NCBI GenBank assembly: GCA_022813625.1 | Contig: JAKLMB010000027.1 | Location: 310,001-374,000 of the forward strand | Length of the DNA stretch: 64,000 nt | Direction of reading: 5' to 3' | From: Aaosphaeria pasadenensis | Taxonomy: Eukaryota; Ascomycota; Dothideomycetes; Pleosporales | Shown: positions 1-11,621 of the stretch, in pieces | How the letters are laid out: every line of letters begins with the position of its first letter | Position numbering within the stretch: the first letter of the stretch is position 1 | Notes under the pieces: model-generated | The model's input: the letters and a program-made list of their open reading frames with translations, nothing else | Told to the model about the DNA's origin: nothing | Databases searched by the model: none | Position numbers and translations under genes: made by a program

Positions 1-620
1 CGCTCCAACACACCACTCATCCATCCGCTTTCCAAGAGGTCATCACAACTGTTGAGTGGTCTCTCCGCTGCCAAGCCCATCCCAATTTCATCCGCTGGAC
101 TATCTGCAACGGAAACAGGCCTCGCGTTATCTTTGCCAGAGGCCTCGGTGTTGGTGGCATCGTAGGCGGTTTCATCGCCGCCATTGTCATCACCCTCAGC
201 AGTGCCGGTCGTGCCTGGCGCGTGTTGTCTCTGATTGGCTTCTTGATTGGCATATCTACCCTGATCGCGGCCTGGAAGGGCATGTGTGTGGTTCTTCATG
301 GAATGCACCACCGCCACCTTCGTCCATGGGAGCTTTTCTCTTCCGACGATGAACCCCAAGGTTATGATTCTAAGACCGATTCTTACGATTCATTCGCCTC
401 CGCCGATTCAAGCAATAGCTATGAGGATGAGCCATGGGTTGCCAAGTACGAGAAGCGCAACATCGTCCGCAAGGTCTTTGACCGGGAAGTGTGGATCCAG
501 GAGCCTGCTCTTCGCCAAATCCAGGACACCATTTTCGTACAAGCACTAATTGGCGCTTTTGTCATATCGGCCGTCATCGTCGGCATCTTTTGCGCCTTCC
601 CTAAGGGCAACTTCTTCTAG
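1..620 (+). CDS. RGS-domain multi-pass membrane protein, C-terminal part (cut by window start)
   Basis: The frame is open from base 3 to the TAG at 618-620, so the 5' part of the gene lies outside the window. The first residues (HPSAFQEVITTVEWSLRCQ, then HPNFIRW) look like the last helices of a fungal RGS domain, the fold that speeds GTP hydrolysis by G-alpha subunits. Two hydrophobic segments follow (IVGGFIAAIVITL and VLSLIGFLIGISTLIAAW), then a Ser/Asp-rich acidic loop, then a last membrane segment (ALIGAFVISAVIVGIFC) with a short tail. An RGS domain followed by three C-terminal membrane spans is the layout of the fungal Rax1-like RGS proteins. The role in G-protein signalling or polarity is inferred from that layout. 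The family is fairly secure; the exact orthologue is not. Confidence 0.8.
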   Translation, partial: LQHTTHPSAFQEVITTVEWSLRCQAHPNFIRWTICNGNRPRVIFARGLGVGGIVGGFIAAIVITLSSAGRAWRVLSLIGFLIGISTLIAAWKGMCVVLHGMHHRHLRPWELFSSDDEPQGYDSKTDSYDSFASADSSNSYEDEPWVAKYEKRNIVRKVFDREVWIQEPALRQIQDTIFVQALIGAFVISAVIVGIFCAFPKGNFF

Positions 621-2306
621 ACACTACTTGTCAATATCTACAGCTTCATCTACCAGAACAACACGCGGGATACCCATTAATTTCATTTCCTACTACAATG
701 AGAGAGAGAAAGGTCGCTCTCTGTAATCACTTTAACCCTATGAAATTAACGGTGTATGGAGTATGGTTATATGCGGAGGAATTTTCTTATCGTTCGTGAC
801 GGCTGCAAACAGTTCATTATGTACCTACTATCTCCTTTCCGAACTCATATGCTTGTAAGAAATAAACCCTGGGGCCATATAGGCTTGCGTTGTAATGAAG
901 TAATTCATGATCTGTCTTCTCTCCGGTGTACTTATGGTTCCTTCTCGTGGCAGGCTTGCAATCGAGAGTATCTGCTGTGTGACATTGTCCATTACGATTA
1001 GATCAGTGTGTCTGAAGTCCTCGCTCAAAAAGCGATACTGACGTCCACTTAGAAATGTAGCCCAACTCCGCAATGAGCCACTTAGTTCCAACTTTGTACA
1101 CTTTGACCCGTTCTTACTACTTTATATATCACCACCATCATACTACATGCACGCACAATCTCCGATAAATATTGAGCGATGGGTGTGCTAATATATGGGA
1201 CACCCTCACCCGCACCCGCATATCCATAAGACGCCCGCCCCATATGGCGCCGAACGGTTCGGTCGCCCGAAGCTTAGCATCAACGTCCCGTATCCCCCAC
1301 CCGCCGATCTTCTTCCCGCATAGTCTTAAGCTGCAACGGCTCGGGTACGTTCCAGAAAAAAAGCAAAGAGAAAGTTGTCGGTGGAGTGGACGAAGTGTCG
1401 CTAGAGAATTGAAGAAGACTTTTGATGTGGGACGGCGTCGTAAAAAGGAAGAATATGGCGTGCTAGCCGTAAGCAGTCGAGAGTGAATGGGATGTTATGA
1501 TACACTGCTATGTTTTGGGAATGGCATGGTTAGGAGGTTATTCGTAGGTGCAGAAGCCCTGAAGACAATAAGTTTACACTTGATTGTATTGCTGCTGTGA
1601 AATGCCTTTTGGCTGCATTTCTGCGAAACTGGGTCTGCGAAACTGGGTCTGCTAAACTGGGCTGTTGTCGAATGACTGATGAAATGGCGGAGCACCATTT
1701 GTTGGTTCGAGTTTATCTCTACTTCATTGGATGGAGATATGTTTTCTCAAGTATTCTTCGGGGTATCGAAGGTGAAGCTGTGTTGTGATTTCTCGAATAG
1801 AGCACTGGTGCCTGAGCGATGCTCTCGTTGTCCGGGTAGTCTTACTTTATTTTGGAGTACAAGTCTTGTATTTAGAGGATTGTTTACTTCTTATTTCGTT
1901 TTCCTCCTCGTCTTCAATCAAGTAGTCTCCAAGGCGTTCACTCAAACTTCTTAAGTCTCTCTGATAAATTCGGTAGACTTGAACTAGGTCTCCATCGAAG
2001 TGAAGCAGACAGATCCATTTGCAAAAAGCCCGGCTGTAATCACTTGCTCCGTTGCCTTCCACCGACGTGCCAAGAGCAAAACATGAGGTGTTGATCCATG
2101 GTCCTTGATTTAAGCCTACTCTACTGCTCAACGGAGTAATCTTGTTTACCTCCTAAAACATTACCTTTACTTCTTTCTCCCACCTCAACCTGCACCAAAC
2201 ACTTCCGCACCCTTGAACCCTTAACTCTTTCTTCAGTCTCTCTTTCACACACCTACACAACTCATTCACACAAAGTCAACGAAGAAAAGAGAAGCAAATT
2301 TCAAAG
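621..2306. other. Intergenic region with no supported gene
   Basis: Between the RGS gene and the orphan gene I see no convincing coding region. The longest open stretch (1847-2131, minus) lacks an in-frame ATG and is discussed as a finding. A 14 bp tandem triplet lies at 1621-1662. The last 150 bases before 2307 are pyrimidine-rich with few G, as expected for the 5' leader of the plus-strand gene. Confidence 0.6.
1621..1662. repeat. 14 bp tandem repeat, three copies
   Basis: The unit CTGCGAAACTGGGT occurs at 1621-1634 and 1635-1648. A third copy with two changes is at 1649-1662. It is intergenic, and no function is visible. Confidence 0.9.
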
Positions 2307-2981
2307 ATGAGCGTCGTCAAAAAAAAGCACAACAAAGCCAAGGCAGGGCGCACCAAGGCAACAGAGCGCACCAAAGCAGAGCGCATCAAGGCAGAGCGCG
2401 CCGCGGCAAAGCGCGCCGTGGAAGAGAAACGCAAAGCCGCCCTCTTCAAATGGATCGAAGAGGCCCTGAAGCCGCTCACTCTGATTCAAACCAGACGGCT
2501 GCAGCTCGAGCTGCAGAAGTGGCGCAAGGCCCGCGATGAGGATGTGAAGATGAGGCGCGTCATGCACGCACTGCGTTTGGTGGTCCGACTCCCTGACCTC
2601 TTGGCCGACGAGGTGATGAAGGAGAAGGAGGACCGCGTCAATAAGGACTTGTGCAAGTACCGCATCATGAGAGATGGGACCAGGTTCTGGAGCGTGCTGG
2701 GCGATCCGATCGAGGGCGACCCCGAGGGTGAACCTGCTGCGAATGATGCGAAGGAGCTTTGGGATGGCAGTGAGTATTGTCTTTTTCCATAGGCCGTGGA
2801 AGAGAGGGATGTTAATGGCGGACTTTCAGTTGGTGAGCTCGTTGGATCAAATAAGTGTATCATGCTGGAACGCTCCGAGTGCACCCAGTTGAGAGAGGGT
2901 CCAAAAGTCAATCCCGAGGACGAGTACCACCACCTTCTCTTCCCAATGGGCCGCAGCTACCGGAGGATGAAGCGGTTGTGA
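2307..2981 (+). CDS. Orphan Lys/Arg/Ala-rich helical protein, 204 aa, two exons
   Basis: I do not recognise a family. Exon 1 is 2307-2769 and exon 2 is 2830-2981. The 60 bp intron starts GTGAGT and ends TTTCAG; splicing in phase 1 joins two frames that otherwise stop early, and the total is 615 nt. The N-terminal 45 residues are almost all K, R, A, E and T in a five-residue period (TKAER, IKAER), which predicts one long charged helix or coiled coil with nuclear-signal-like basic character. The middle (KWIEEALKPLTLIQTRRLQLELQKW) also looks helical. The C-terminal part is mixed, with an HHLLFPMGRSYRRMKRL end. The ATG follows a leader rich in C and A. The product could be a lineage-specific nuclear or RNA-binding protein, but that is only a guess from composition. 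Confidence 0.65.
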
Positions 2982-3355
2982 AAATGAAGCCAACCTACTC
3001 CACGACGATAAGGAACCTGAGAAGTTGATTGGGCACGGGCTTGATTGGAATCATCACTCGAACGTTACGGGTTACGGTACAAAGTTTAGACATGTCAATA
3101 TCAAGGAAAGGCCGGTGGGAATTGTAAAGGATGTAGCATTTCTGCTGCAAAAAAGCTGGTCGGATGAGAGCACCTGTTTATCTGTTCGCATGGCAGCCCT
3201 GATGCTTGAGCCGCTGCTGAGCTCGAGAATTCTATAATAGGATGTGGTTGATTCAGCCATAAACTTCATCACTCGTGTAATCCGACATAAGCTCGTGAGC
3301 CTAAGTTGCAACTAGCATAATAAGAGAAAGGAACGCCCAGTAATCAAATCTTGCA
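2982..3355. other. Convergent intergenic spacer
   Basis: This stretch lies between the 3' ends of the orphan gene (plus) and ADE4 (minus). A 70-codon open stretch at 3025-3237 has no recognisable features. Nothing else is seen. Confidence 0.6.
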
Positions 3356-5304
3356 TCAAAAGTGATCGTTCAAGTTGTGCAAGCTAATGTCCTGGCTGGT
3401 GTGGATGCGGACTTTGTCCTGTTTGTCTTCGGTGTTTCCTTTGACGTCACTTGCACTACGTTTCCGGCCGTTGACGGGCGCCGCCTGGCCTTCGCCATTG
3501 AGAGGGGCCCATTCGGGACTGTCACTGCTATCTGCTGGGATCACATTTCCATATGAATCAACCTCCTATGATGGGGTCAGTCGAGTCTTTGAAGAAGTTC
3601 GTTACTTGAAAAGTGCACTTACGACGCCTTTGGCGGCCATACGGATCTGTTTCTGGTCTGCAACGCCGCTCAAGACAGCTTCCCTCGCAGACTCCATCAC
3701 TTTCATCTTGCGGGATTCACCTCGAATCTGCTCGAGGTGCTCGAAGTAGCTATTGTCAACGGGTGTAACGTATTTGCCACAGAAGACACCAACTTCGAAC
3801 TTCTGGGTAGCGGGGTCACGGGGAGATAACGAGGCACAGGCTTCCATCAGATCGGGCAAAGTTTGGTAGATGACATCGTCCGCGCCGATGTACTTGGCAA
3901 TGGCCTCAGCATCTCGATGATGAGCAATGAGCTCTGAAGATGAAGCTAGATCGATACCGTAGATGTGAGCGTTGGTGATTGGGGGAGCGCAAGAAGCGAA
4001 ATACACCTTCTTTGCACCAGCTTCCCGGGCCATCAAGACGATCTCTCGAGAGGTGGTACCGCGAACAATGGAGTCATCGACCAGGAGGACGTTCTTGCCT
4101 TCAAACTTCTTCCTCATGGGGTTCATCTTCGCGCGAACACCCTTTTGGCGGAGCTTTTGAGAGGGCATGATGAAAGTCCTGAAGATGTAGCGGTTCTTAA
4201 CGAACCCCTGGCAGTAAGGCTTTCCAAGGCCCTCAGCCACGCAGAACGCAGAAGTGATGCTGGTTTCAGGAATGGGCATCACCGTGTCAATGTCGTCGAG
4301 GGCTGGACCCAATCGCTTCCTGATGGTTTCTGCAAGTTTGAAGCCCATGTTGCGTCGGCTCTCGTCGACATCAATGCCATCGATGATCGTGTCCGGACGA
4401 GCGAAATAGACATACTCGAAGATGTCGGGAGAGTATCCGAGTATGGGGCTCACCTGCTTGAACACTGGATCCTTTCCTTTCTCGATGATGACGGCCTGAC
4501 CGGGGAGGATATCCTGGAATGTTTTGTATCCACACTGCGTGAGGGCCACACTTTCAGAGGCCATCATGTAATCTGTGCCGACACCGTCCTCGGAGGGCCT
4601 GGAGCCCAGAACCATAGGGCGGATTCCATAGGGGTCACGGAATCCAATAAGACCGAAACCTGAAGTCGTTAGCCGACGGTGCTGTTGACCATTCAATCGA
4701 ACAACTTACCCGCAAGCATGGCTGTGCAGGCCCATCCACCGACACACCGCTTATACATCCGTTCCAGGGCTGCAAAGCAGTCATCGGTGTTGACACGAGC
4801 TTTGCCCGTCTCGTTGAGCTCGTTAGCAAAGATGTTCAGCATCATCTCGCTGTCACTCTCGGTGTTGATGTGCCTGTGAGCATCCTGATCCAGGTACCTG
4901 CGAAGCTCCGGTGCGTTGATGAGGTTTCCGTTGTGGGTCATGCAGATTCCGTAGGGACTGTTGACATAGAAGGGTTGGGCCTCAGAGTTGGCACTGCTTC
5001 CGGCAGTAGGGTATCGGAGATGGCCTAGACCCATGAAGCCTGGAAGCTCGGAGACACGAGCTCCATCCTGGAAGACCCTGGAGGCCATGCCGTTGCCCTT
5101 GCACTGGTGGAACCGTCCACCACCACTGCAGGTGACGATTCCAGCAGCATCTTGTCCTCGATGCTGAAGCAAATACAGCGCATCGTGTATTTCAACGGCG
5201 GCAGATTGCGACTTCCTACAAGTTGTGAGCGCAGTCTTCGGGGTATTCAAGGGCGGTTCGGTAGCTTACGAGTTCGCGTGAATAACGGCGATGATTCCGC
5301 ACAT
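3356..5304 (-). CDS. ADE4: Amidophosphoribosyltransferase (glutamine PRPP amidotransferase), first step of purine synthesis
   Basis: Converts PRPP and glutamine to 5-phosphoribosylamine in the cytosol. Four exons on minus: 5270-5304, 4710-5215, 3623-4659, 3356-3565, with introns of 54, 50 and 57 bp. They total 1788 nt, giving 595 aa. The tiny first exon encodes MCGIIAVIHAN, which places the catalytic Cys2 of the N-terminal class II glutaminase domain. Further glutaminase motifs are QHRGQDAAGI, GLGHLRYPTAG and THNGNLINAPELR. The phosphoribosyltransferase domain carries the PRPP loop VLLVDDSIVRGTT at about residues 371-383. The last exon adds 70 polar residues (EVDSYGNVIPADSSD onward), a C-terminal tail longer than the 510-residue yeast enzyme. 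Its acceptor was chosen because only TAG before GAGGTTGAT keeps frame. Both active sites look intact. Confidence 0.96.
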
Positions 5305-6719
5305 CTTGCTTGAGGTAACGGAGAAGGCGATTTGATATGATTTGGATTCTGCAGAGAAACGGATAGTCAGCCTCTCGAAGTTGCAAATTTGATATAGAAA
5401 TCAGGCAATCAAAGTGATTGAAATCAGAACGTCATTTGGCGCTCATTCTCGAAGAGAGTCGCAAGTCTAACATCTAAAAATAAAAAGACGAAATCATCAT
5501 GATGGGAGGGGTATGCTGCTGTACGATGTCTGCCGGTGACTTACCTAGCTTTATCTATCACAAAACTCGCAAGGACTTCAGTAAATCTATCTCTAGAGGT
5601 TTCGCGATAAGAGGACGGAAGGTAGAAATCGTAGGCCGGGCGCAGCGGTTAGTGAAGAAGGGCAAGATCCATTTGATCAAGGCGGAGAGAAGTCAATTGG
5701 GGTATTGTAAGGTCTGGGGGAGCGGTCCCGTAGCGTTGAAGGCGAAGGGCACATGGTTTTTCTGGAAGCAAGAAGATCCTAGTGGGGATGGCAGGATAGT
5801 TAACCAGAAATTTTTGCTCCCGCTCGCCGCCGTCTACGGCCTTGGCATAACGACTTGTGTCACGGGGATGCACCAACTTAACTTACTCCTCCACTTCTCC
5901 ACAAATCTATTACATATCTAGATGCCCAAATATCTACCTCGTATGCTGCGAGTTCTCATCCCTTAGTCTTCGCAGCGAATTTGACTCGAAAATCAAAGGC
6001 TTTTCTTTGTCTCCACACAAGTCCCCCTGTCTCGACGAGGCTGATCATCTCATATGCCGAGTAGAAGATATCATCTATGTACTCTAGCAATCCACCACAC
6101 TCACAAGCTGCATATGTTGAGAGGTATACTCCAGTGAATATCAAATCAAATCCTTAGACAGAAAACGTATTTGATTCGGCAGCATCTCGGCTCGTAATGA
6201 TGCCTCATGACCTGCCCAATCTCTCAATATCAGACAGGGATGGTTCATTCAGAAGCTTCGCCGCATCCCTAAGCGACAAGACTCTTGCACTAGGCTGTAG
6301 TTTTAGCTAATGACAACGTGGTTGAGGAGAATAATTGCCGCCTAATTGGGTGTTCCCAGTCTGAAGGGAAAGAGTTGCCATTCGTATCAACAGCATAAGG
6401 AGTGCTCGCTTCCTTATCTGAAGGCCACGCTAGTAATCGGAACTTCTGTCTGACATGAGGTAGCCCATCTATATAATTCCGGCCGTAAGGAAGCTGATTG
6501 TTGTCGAGCCTTCTCATCTTCATGTAAGTGTCACAAGCAGGTCATGTGGAGTGGAATTATAAGTCTCAATTTGTGTACACTCTTACACTGTAATCCATAC
6601 AGTGGAGCACAATTAGGCGCCAATAGGAACCAAGACTGTGAAGGCGTAACATTCTGGAAAAGAAAGTATGGCTATACAGAAAGAATGAAATACAGGGGCC
6701 AAGGCAACGAACCCAGCTT
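5305..6719. other. ADE4 upstream region and spacer
   Basis: It holds the ADE4 promoter on its left side and the 3' flank of the SRP receptor gene on its right. An intronless 140-codon ATG frame at 5499-5921 (plus) and a 77-codon frame at 6290-6523 (minus) have no recognisable domains, and I do not call them genes. Confidence 0.55.
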
Positions 6720-8755
6720 TCAACTCATCAAAAGACGGCAAACACTAGATACGTTCAAGCCTCTCAAATCGTCATAATGTTGTCCAACACCCAAAAACAC
6801 CACGGGAATGCCCGTTGCGTGGACCATGCTCACGAGCGTGCCCACCATGTCACCCACTGTGTCGCACTTGGAGATAATGAATCCATCAAGACCCCTTCCA
6901 GGTCCAAATGAAGCATTGAAATTGCGGGCTTGAGCGACGGAGTCGGAACCCACAAGCGCTTCGCCAACCATAAGAATCTTGTCTGGGTTGGCGAGCTTGC
7001 CGAACTTTTCGAGGGACGACATGAGACGTTGGTCGTTGTGACGGCGACCAGCTGTGTCGATCAACACGACATTAAAGTTATTCTTTGACGCATATGTCAC
7101 CGCATCGGCAGCGATGTTCGCTGCGTCCTTGCCGTAGCCCTTTTCGAAAAGGTCGACCTCACCTCCTTCTCGCTTGCTTAGCTCCTTCAAATTTCGCACA
7201 TGAACACGGAGTTGCTCGACAGCGCCTGATCGGAAGGTATCGGCGGCGGCAATGAGCACGCGGTGGTGGTTCTGCAGCATGAAGAATGCAATCTTACTGA
7301 GGTTAGTAGATTTGCCAACACCGTTGACGCCGACAATAGAGAGAACGTAAGGGCGGTCTCCAGCATTGACAGTCTGAATCTCGCGGAGAAGATCAAGGGA
7401 TGATGTGGGTGTGAGAATCTTGGTAAGAGCCTTCTCCATAGACGTGCGGAGGGTGGCCTCGATTGCTATACAGTCGTCAGTCATGGTGCAAGGGCATTAA
7501 ATTTCCACATGGAACTTACTAGTGAAGCTTCCGGTCTTGAGGCCAATGAGATCTCGCTCTACGCTCTCACATAGCCTTACAACAGCTTCTCTTGCGACGT
7601 TCTTCTTGAGTAGATGCTCCTCCATGCCCTTCAGAGGCTTGACGAGATCCTCCTTCGTCAGAGTCTTTCCTCCAACCACGTTCCTGAATAGTCCTCCTAT
7701 TGCGCCAAGGCTAGATCCCACAATGCCGGTCGATGCCGCTGGGGTTTCCTTCTTCGCGTTTTGCTCTGCTATTATCGCATCCATCTCCTCGTCAAGGTCC
7801 TTCAATACGAATTGGCCTTTGCCAGTCTTGCGGCCCCATGTCTCAGGCTTGATCTCTTCCAGAGCCTCATTTTCCGAGGCTTCGTCTCGGAGGTCTGCCT
7901 GCGAGTAATCGAGGACCATTGAAGGATCCTCCTCTTCCGCACCAAAGTCGCCCCATACCCTATTCCTCTTTGCCGATCCCTTGCCTTTCCGCTTGATGCT
8001 CGCCTCGTCCCCGGACGAAACTGGTGCTGACCCCATACCTGCCGCCTTCTTCCTATCTCTCCGCGAAAGTTTCCCACCCGGGCGCGCCTTGCCCGTCAGT
8101 AGGTGGCTTTGTGCTGGTGTAGTCGGCCGCGAAGTGTCCGGTGTAGGGACGGGGGTCGAGTCGGCCGACGTATCGTACAACGGTCGCTGTGTGCGTTGAA
8201 GATTTTGTGCAGGAGCACTTTCCTCTGCGCTATCGTTCTCCGTGCTCGAGGGAGGGGTGAGCTTGACGCTGGTCGAGGAGGAGGCGGTTGCGCCGTCTGC
8301 CGATTGCTCCAATTCTTGGACCTGCCTCTCGAAGTATGGGCCGAATTTCGAACAATCCACCATGCTTGTGTGCTCCTTCTTCAACTGCGCTTCGTATAGT
8401 CCAGTGAATAACTTTCGCACGTTATCGAGCAGCTTGTCTATCCAAGTCATGTGGACCAAAGACTGGTATACGGCCTATTGTGGGATCAGCATCAGATGTT
8501 CTTTCTTGAATCCAAATTCCTGGAGATACCTACGACAAATATTAATCCCAAGTCCTTCGCTGCTGTCCATTTCAGTGTGTATCCCTCCTTCCTGTAGGTA
8601 GGTTTTGAACCCGCATCTTCTGCCTGTGGTTGAATGCGCTCCTCGATAAAGACATCGCGGATGAGACTGTTAATTATATTTGCGCCGACGGGGACGTACG
8701 TGTGCGACCAGAGCACGACGCCCGAGGTCGTCAGGATCTCGAAACTGTCCAACAT
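6720..8755 (-). CDS. SRP101: Signal recognition particle receptor subunit alpha (SRX-NG GTPase)
   Basis: Docks SRP-ribosome complexes at the ER membrane through paired GTP hydrolysis with Srp54. Three exons on minus: 8534-8755, 7520-8474, 6720-7465, with introns of 59 and 54 bp. They total 1923 nt, giving 640 aa. The start MLDSFEILTTSGVVLWSHTY is the conserved opening of the longin-like SRX domain, which binds the beta subunit, so the ATG at 8755 was chosen over an upstream frame. After exon 1 the text runs DLGLIFVAVYQSLVHMTWIDKLL, as in the family. A charged linker holds a basic patch (GGKLSRRDRKKAAG). The NG GTPase has P-loop GVNGVGKST (about 438-446), DTAGR (about 529-533) and SKCD (about 591-594). 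It shares a promoter region with YIF1. Confidence 0.97.
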
Positions 8756-9107
8756 AACGATGCTGGCCGTCAATGAATTGCGGCGTGGTGTGAGAATGTG
8801 AGAGTGCGGGATGCACTATGACGAGGTGGGATATGGGTGGTTTTTGGGGGGGGTTCCAAAGTTTCCGAGCGCGGGAAACGGAAGTTGCCAGATCTGCGAG
8901 AGCTTTCCAGCTTTCACCGCGAAGGCAGAAATATCCCACACTTTCAATCAACAACCCATTAACCCCAGCATCAACGACAGTCCACGGCCGCAAAGAATAC
9001 CCAATTCACAGCCCATACCACCAATCCGTCGATTTCTCTCATTGTCACCATCAGCACCACCGATCTTCCTGGATAGTTCTCCTTCTCCTCATCACACAGC
9101 GGCAAAC
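8756..9107. promoter_or_regulatory. Shared divergent promoter of SRP101 and YIF1
   Basis: Only 352 bp separate the two start codons, which point away from each other, so the stretch must hold both promoters and both 5' leaders. It includes an eight-G run near 8847 and a C/A/T-rich leader without G runs just before the YIF1 start. No named operator was recognised. Confidence 0.75.
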
Positions 9108-10278
9108 ATGCAGCGCCCAACATATCCCAACCCGCCTGCGAATTCACCTCCTCTGCACCATCCCGTCCCACAGCATGTTTCCACAGTGCCGCAGTTGCGA
9201 TCACCTCCTCCGCCACAACCTCCATCTCAACCTCACAGCGGATATGGATACGCAGGGCAGCAAGGGGGACCTGGAGCAGGCGGGGGTGGAGGCTACAATA
9301 ACAACATGCATCCAGCGTTTGGCGGGTTCATGAACGACCCTACAGCACAGATGGGATTCCAGATTGGAAAGAGTGCGGTGAATGCGGGTCAGGAATACAT
9401 GGAGCAGAACGTATGTGGTCCCCGAATGTCCGCGATTCCTCTCCCTGATATCTAAATCGGATTCGCAATGGACGAAGCTGCGACAAGGCTACGAAAGGAG
9501 GATCAGCTAACAATGCATGCATAGTTCGGACGCTTCGTCAATGTATCTGCCCTGAAACACTACTTCAACGTCTCCAACTCGTACGTCGTGACGAAACTGT
9601 ACATCGTCCTCTTCCCCTGGTGGCACCGACCTTGGTCGCGGCAGCAGCGTCTACACAACGGGCAGGAGGGATTCTATCTCCCGCCACGGGAAGATGTCAA
9701 TTCTCCAGACATGTACATTCCAAGTGAGTATCCCGGCATATAACCCCCAATTCCCACAAAGCTAACCACTCGCAAAAGTGATGGCCCTCGTAACCTACAT
9801 CCTCCTCTCGACGCTCTTCGCCGGCCTCCGGGGAGCCTTCAACCCAGAACTCCTGGGCTACACCGCGACGCTCGCAATCTCCGTCATGCTCCTCGAGATC
9901 CTGACCATCAAGGTCGGCACCTTCCTCCTCAGCATCTCCTCCTCCTCCCAGCTCCTCGACCTCGTCGCCTACTCCGGCTACAAGTTCGTCGGTGTCATCA
10001 TCTCCCTCATACTCTCCGAGCTCCTGAGCCACATCGGCCTCGGCGGTTCCTGGGCCGGCTGGGTCGTCTTCCTCTACTGCTTCGGCGCCAACGCCTTTTT
10101 CCTGCTCAGAAGCCTACGCTACGTCCTCCTGCCCGACCAGAGCGGCGGGTCTGGCGTGGGCGGCCCCGCTGCAGGCTACACGGTCGCCAGGAGCCAGAGG
10201 AACAGGCGGACCCAGTTCCTGTTCGTGTACAGCTACGTCATCCAGTTCGGCTTCATGCTCTGGTTGAGCAAGGTCTGA
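9108..10278 (+). CDS. YIF1: Yif1-family ER-Golgi membrane protein
   Basis: Yif1 acts with Yip1 and Rab GTPases in COPII vesicle traffic between ER and Golgi. Three exons: 9108-9410, 9525-9723, 9779-10278, with introns of 114 and 55 bp. They total 1002 nt, giving 333 aa. The N-terminus is a Pro/Gln-rich cytosolic region (MQRPTYPNPPANSPPLHHPV). The family block follows: GFQIGKSAVNAGQEYMEQN, then FGRFVNVSALKHYFNVSNSY, then YIVLFPWWHRPW, then DMYIPMMALVTYILL. Five or so membrane segments make up the rest. The ATG at 9108 was chosen because the upstream open frame has no support and this start gives the usual length. The second intron splices A to TG to rebuild the first Met of the IPMMALVTY motif. 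Confidence 0.96.
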
Positions 10279-11621
10279 GGTCCCCGTTTACTCTTCACTT
10301 TTCAACATATAGCACCTGTGAAAGAAAACGAAGCGAGCGGATCTAGGCACCCAGATAGGATATTGTGGGAGTTGTGTTCCCCGCGACAATCAAAGGGAGG
10401 AAAGAAAAGAAAGGGAAGGGAATCCTTTCTTTTAATACCCACATGGAGAGAGAGACAATAGCATACAAGGGACAGCACAAGGAACAACTACATGCAACGA
10501 CGTCACACCAGTGTAGGATTCATCTATATCGTCCAAGCAAGCGAGCGTTGACAGTCAATGAATGATATATAAACAAGCAATGTACGAGTAGGAATGTAGC
10601 TACAACTGCCCGCGCGCACGCACAAAACAGCATACAATCTCACCGCGGCGCAAGAAATAACACAAAGGAAAGGGAGGGAGGGGGCAAGATAGAATATTAT
10701 ATACCACATTTTACCATCTTTATGCTTTTAGCGAATTTGTTCATTGATGTGTGACAACTCCCTCTCGCGCATTGAACCTTGTTGGTACGCTCTCGCTCGT
10801 GTGGTACAAAGAATTGACGATTGGATGGATGGATGGACGAACCTGGGAAAGAGATGTCGAAGCATCTAAGATGAACATAGTGAATAATCAAAGTGAGATA
10901 GTTGAGTGACATGCCGTCGCCCATCTTCACTTCACGGTGGGAGACAGACAGGACACAGTGTAGAGCACAAGTCAAAAGAGTCACAAAACACAGAATGGTC
11001 ATGAGATGGAATTGTAAAGGTGTCAAATAGAATTTCTTACTACTTCTTCTACTTTGATAGATAGCTAGGTTCCTCGTTCGCAAACTGCTGCTGTAAACTT
11101 ACACCTACTCGCTCCTCCACTTACTTGATAAGGACTTCCGTTTGGTATTGTTCATGCGCGTGTGCATGCCATGCATACATGCATGCGTGCGTTCCCATTT
11201 GATAATTGCAGGTCGCATAGATCCTCCGTTAGACGAATATACTCCCGCTAAGTTCCATTGCCTCTGTTCGACCATGCCAGGTCGCAACAGTTTATGATGA
11301 TGCACCGAGTCCTTACATGGATTGTAAAGCAGGACTCCAATCAAACCCACCCACCAAGGAGACTCAATATGAGTCCAATGTGAAACGCCTTACTTGGAAA
11401 AGAGGATAAAAGATATGACAAACAAGATCAGGAAACTAGTGAGGTAAAGGACAACGTTCCATCCAACTCTTACAGTTTTGGGGTGTAGGAGGTTGAGAGA
11501 GAATATACACAGAGAGGTGTAGAGAATATATGTTAAGGATGCATGTTTTGCATCGGATGGCATTCATGTGCCATCTCTTTCTTCGATTCCAAAGATTCGT
11601 TATTGGATGCAAGAGCATGTC
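10279..11621. other. Convergent intergenic region between YIF1 and the cyclin gene
   Basis: It must hold both 3' UTRs. A frame at 10697-11083 (minus) begins with a non-ATG codon and has no domain. Near 11165 there is an alternating purine-pyrimidine stretch (GTGTGCATGCCATGCATACATGC). No gene is seen. Confidence 0.6.

Noticed and set aside
5499..5921. Intronless 140-codon ATG frame upstream of ADE4
   Set aside because: No domain, odd composition (MMGGVCCCTMSAG start) and a position inside the expected ADE4 promoter. It looks like chance.
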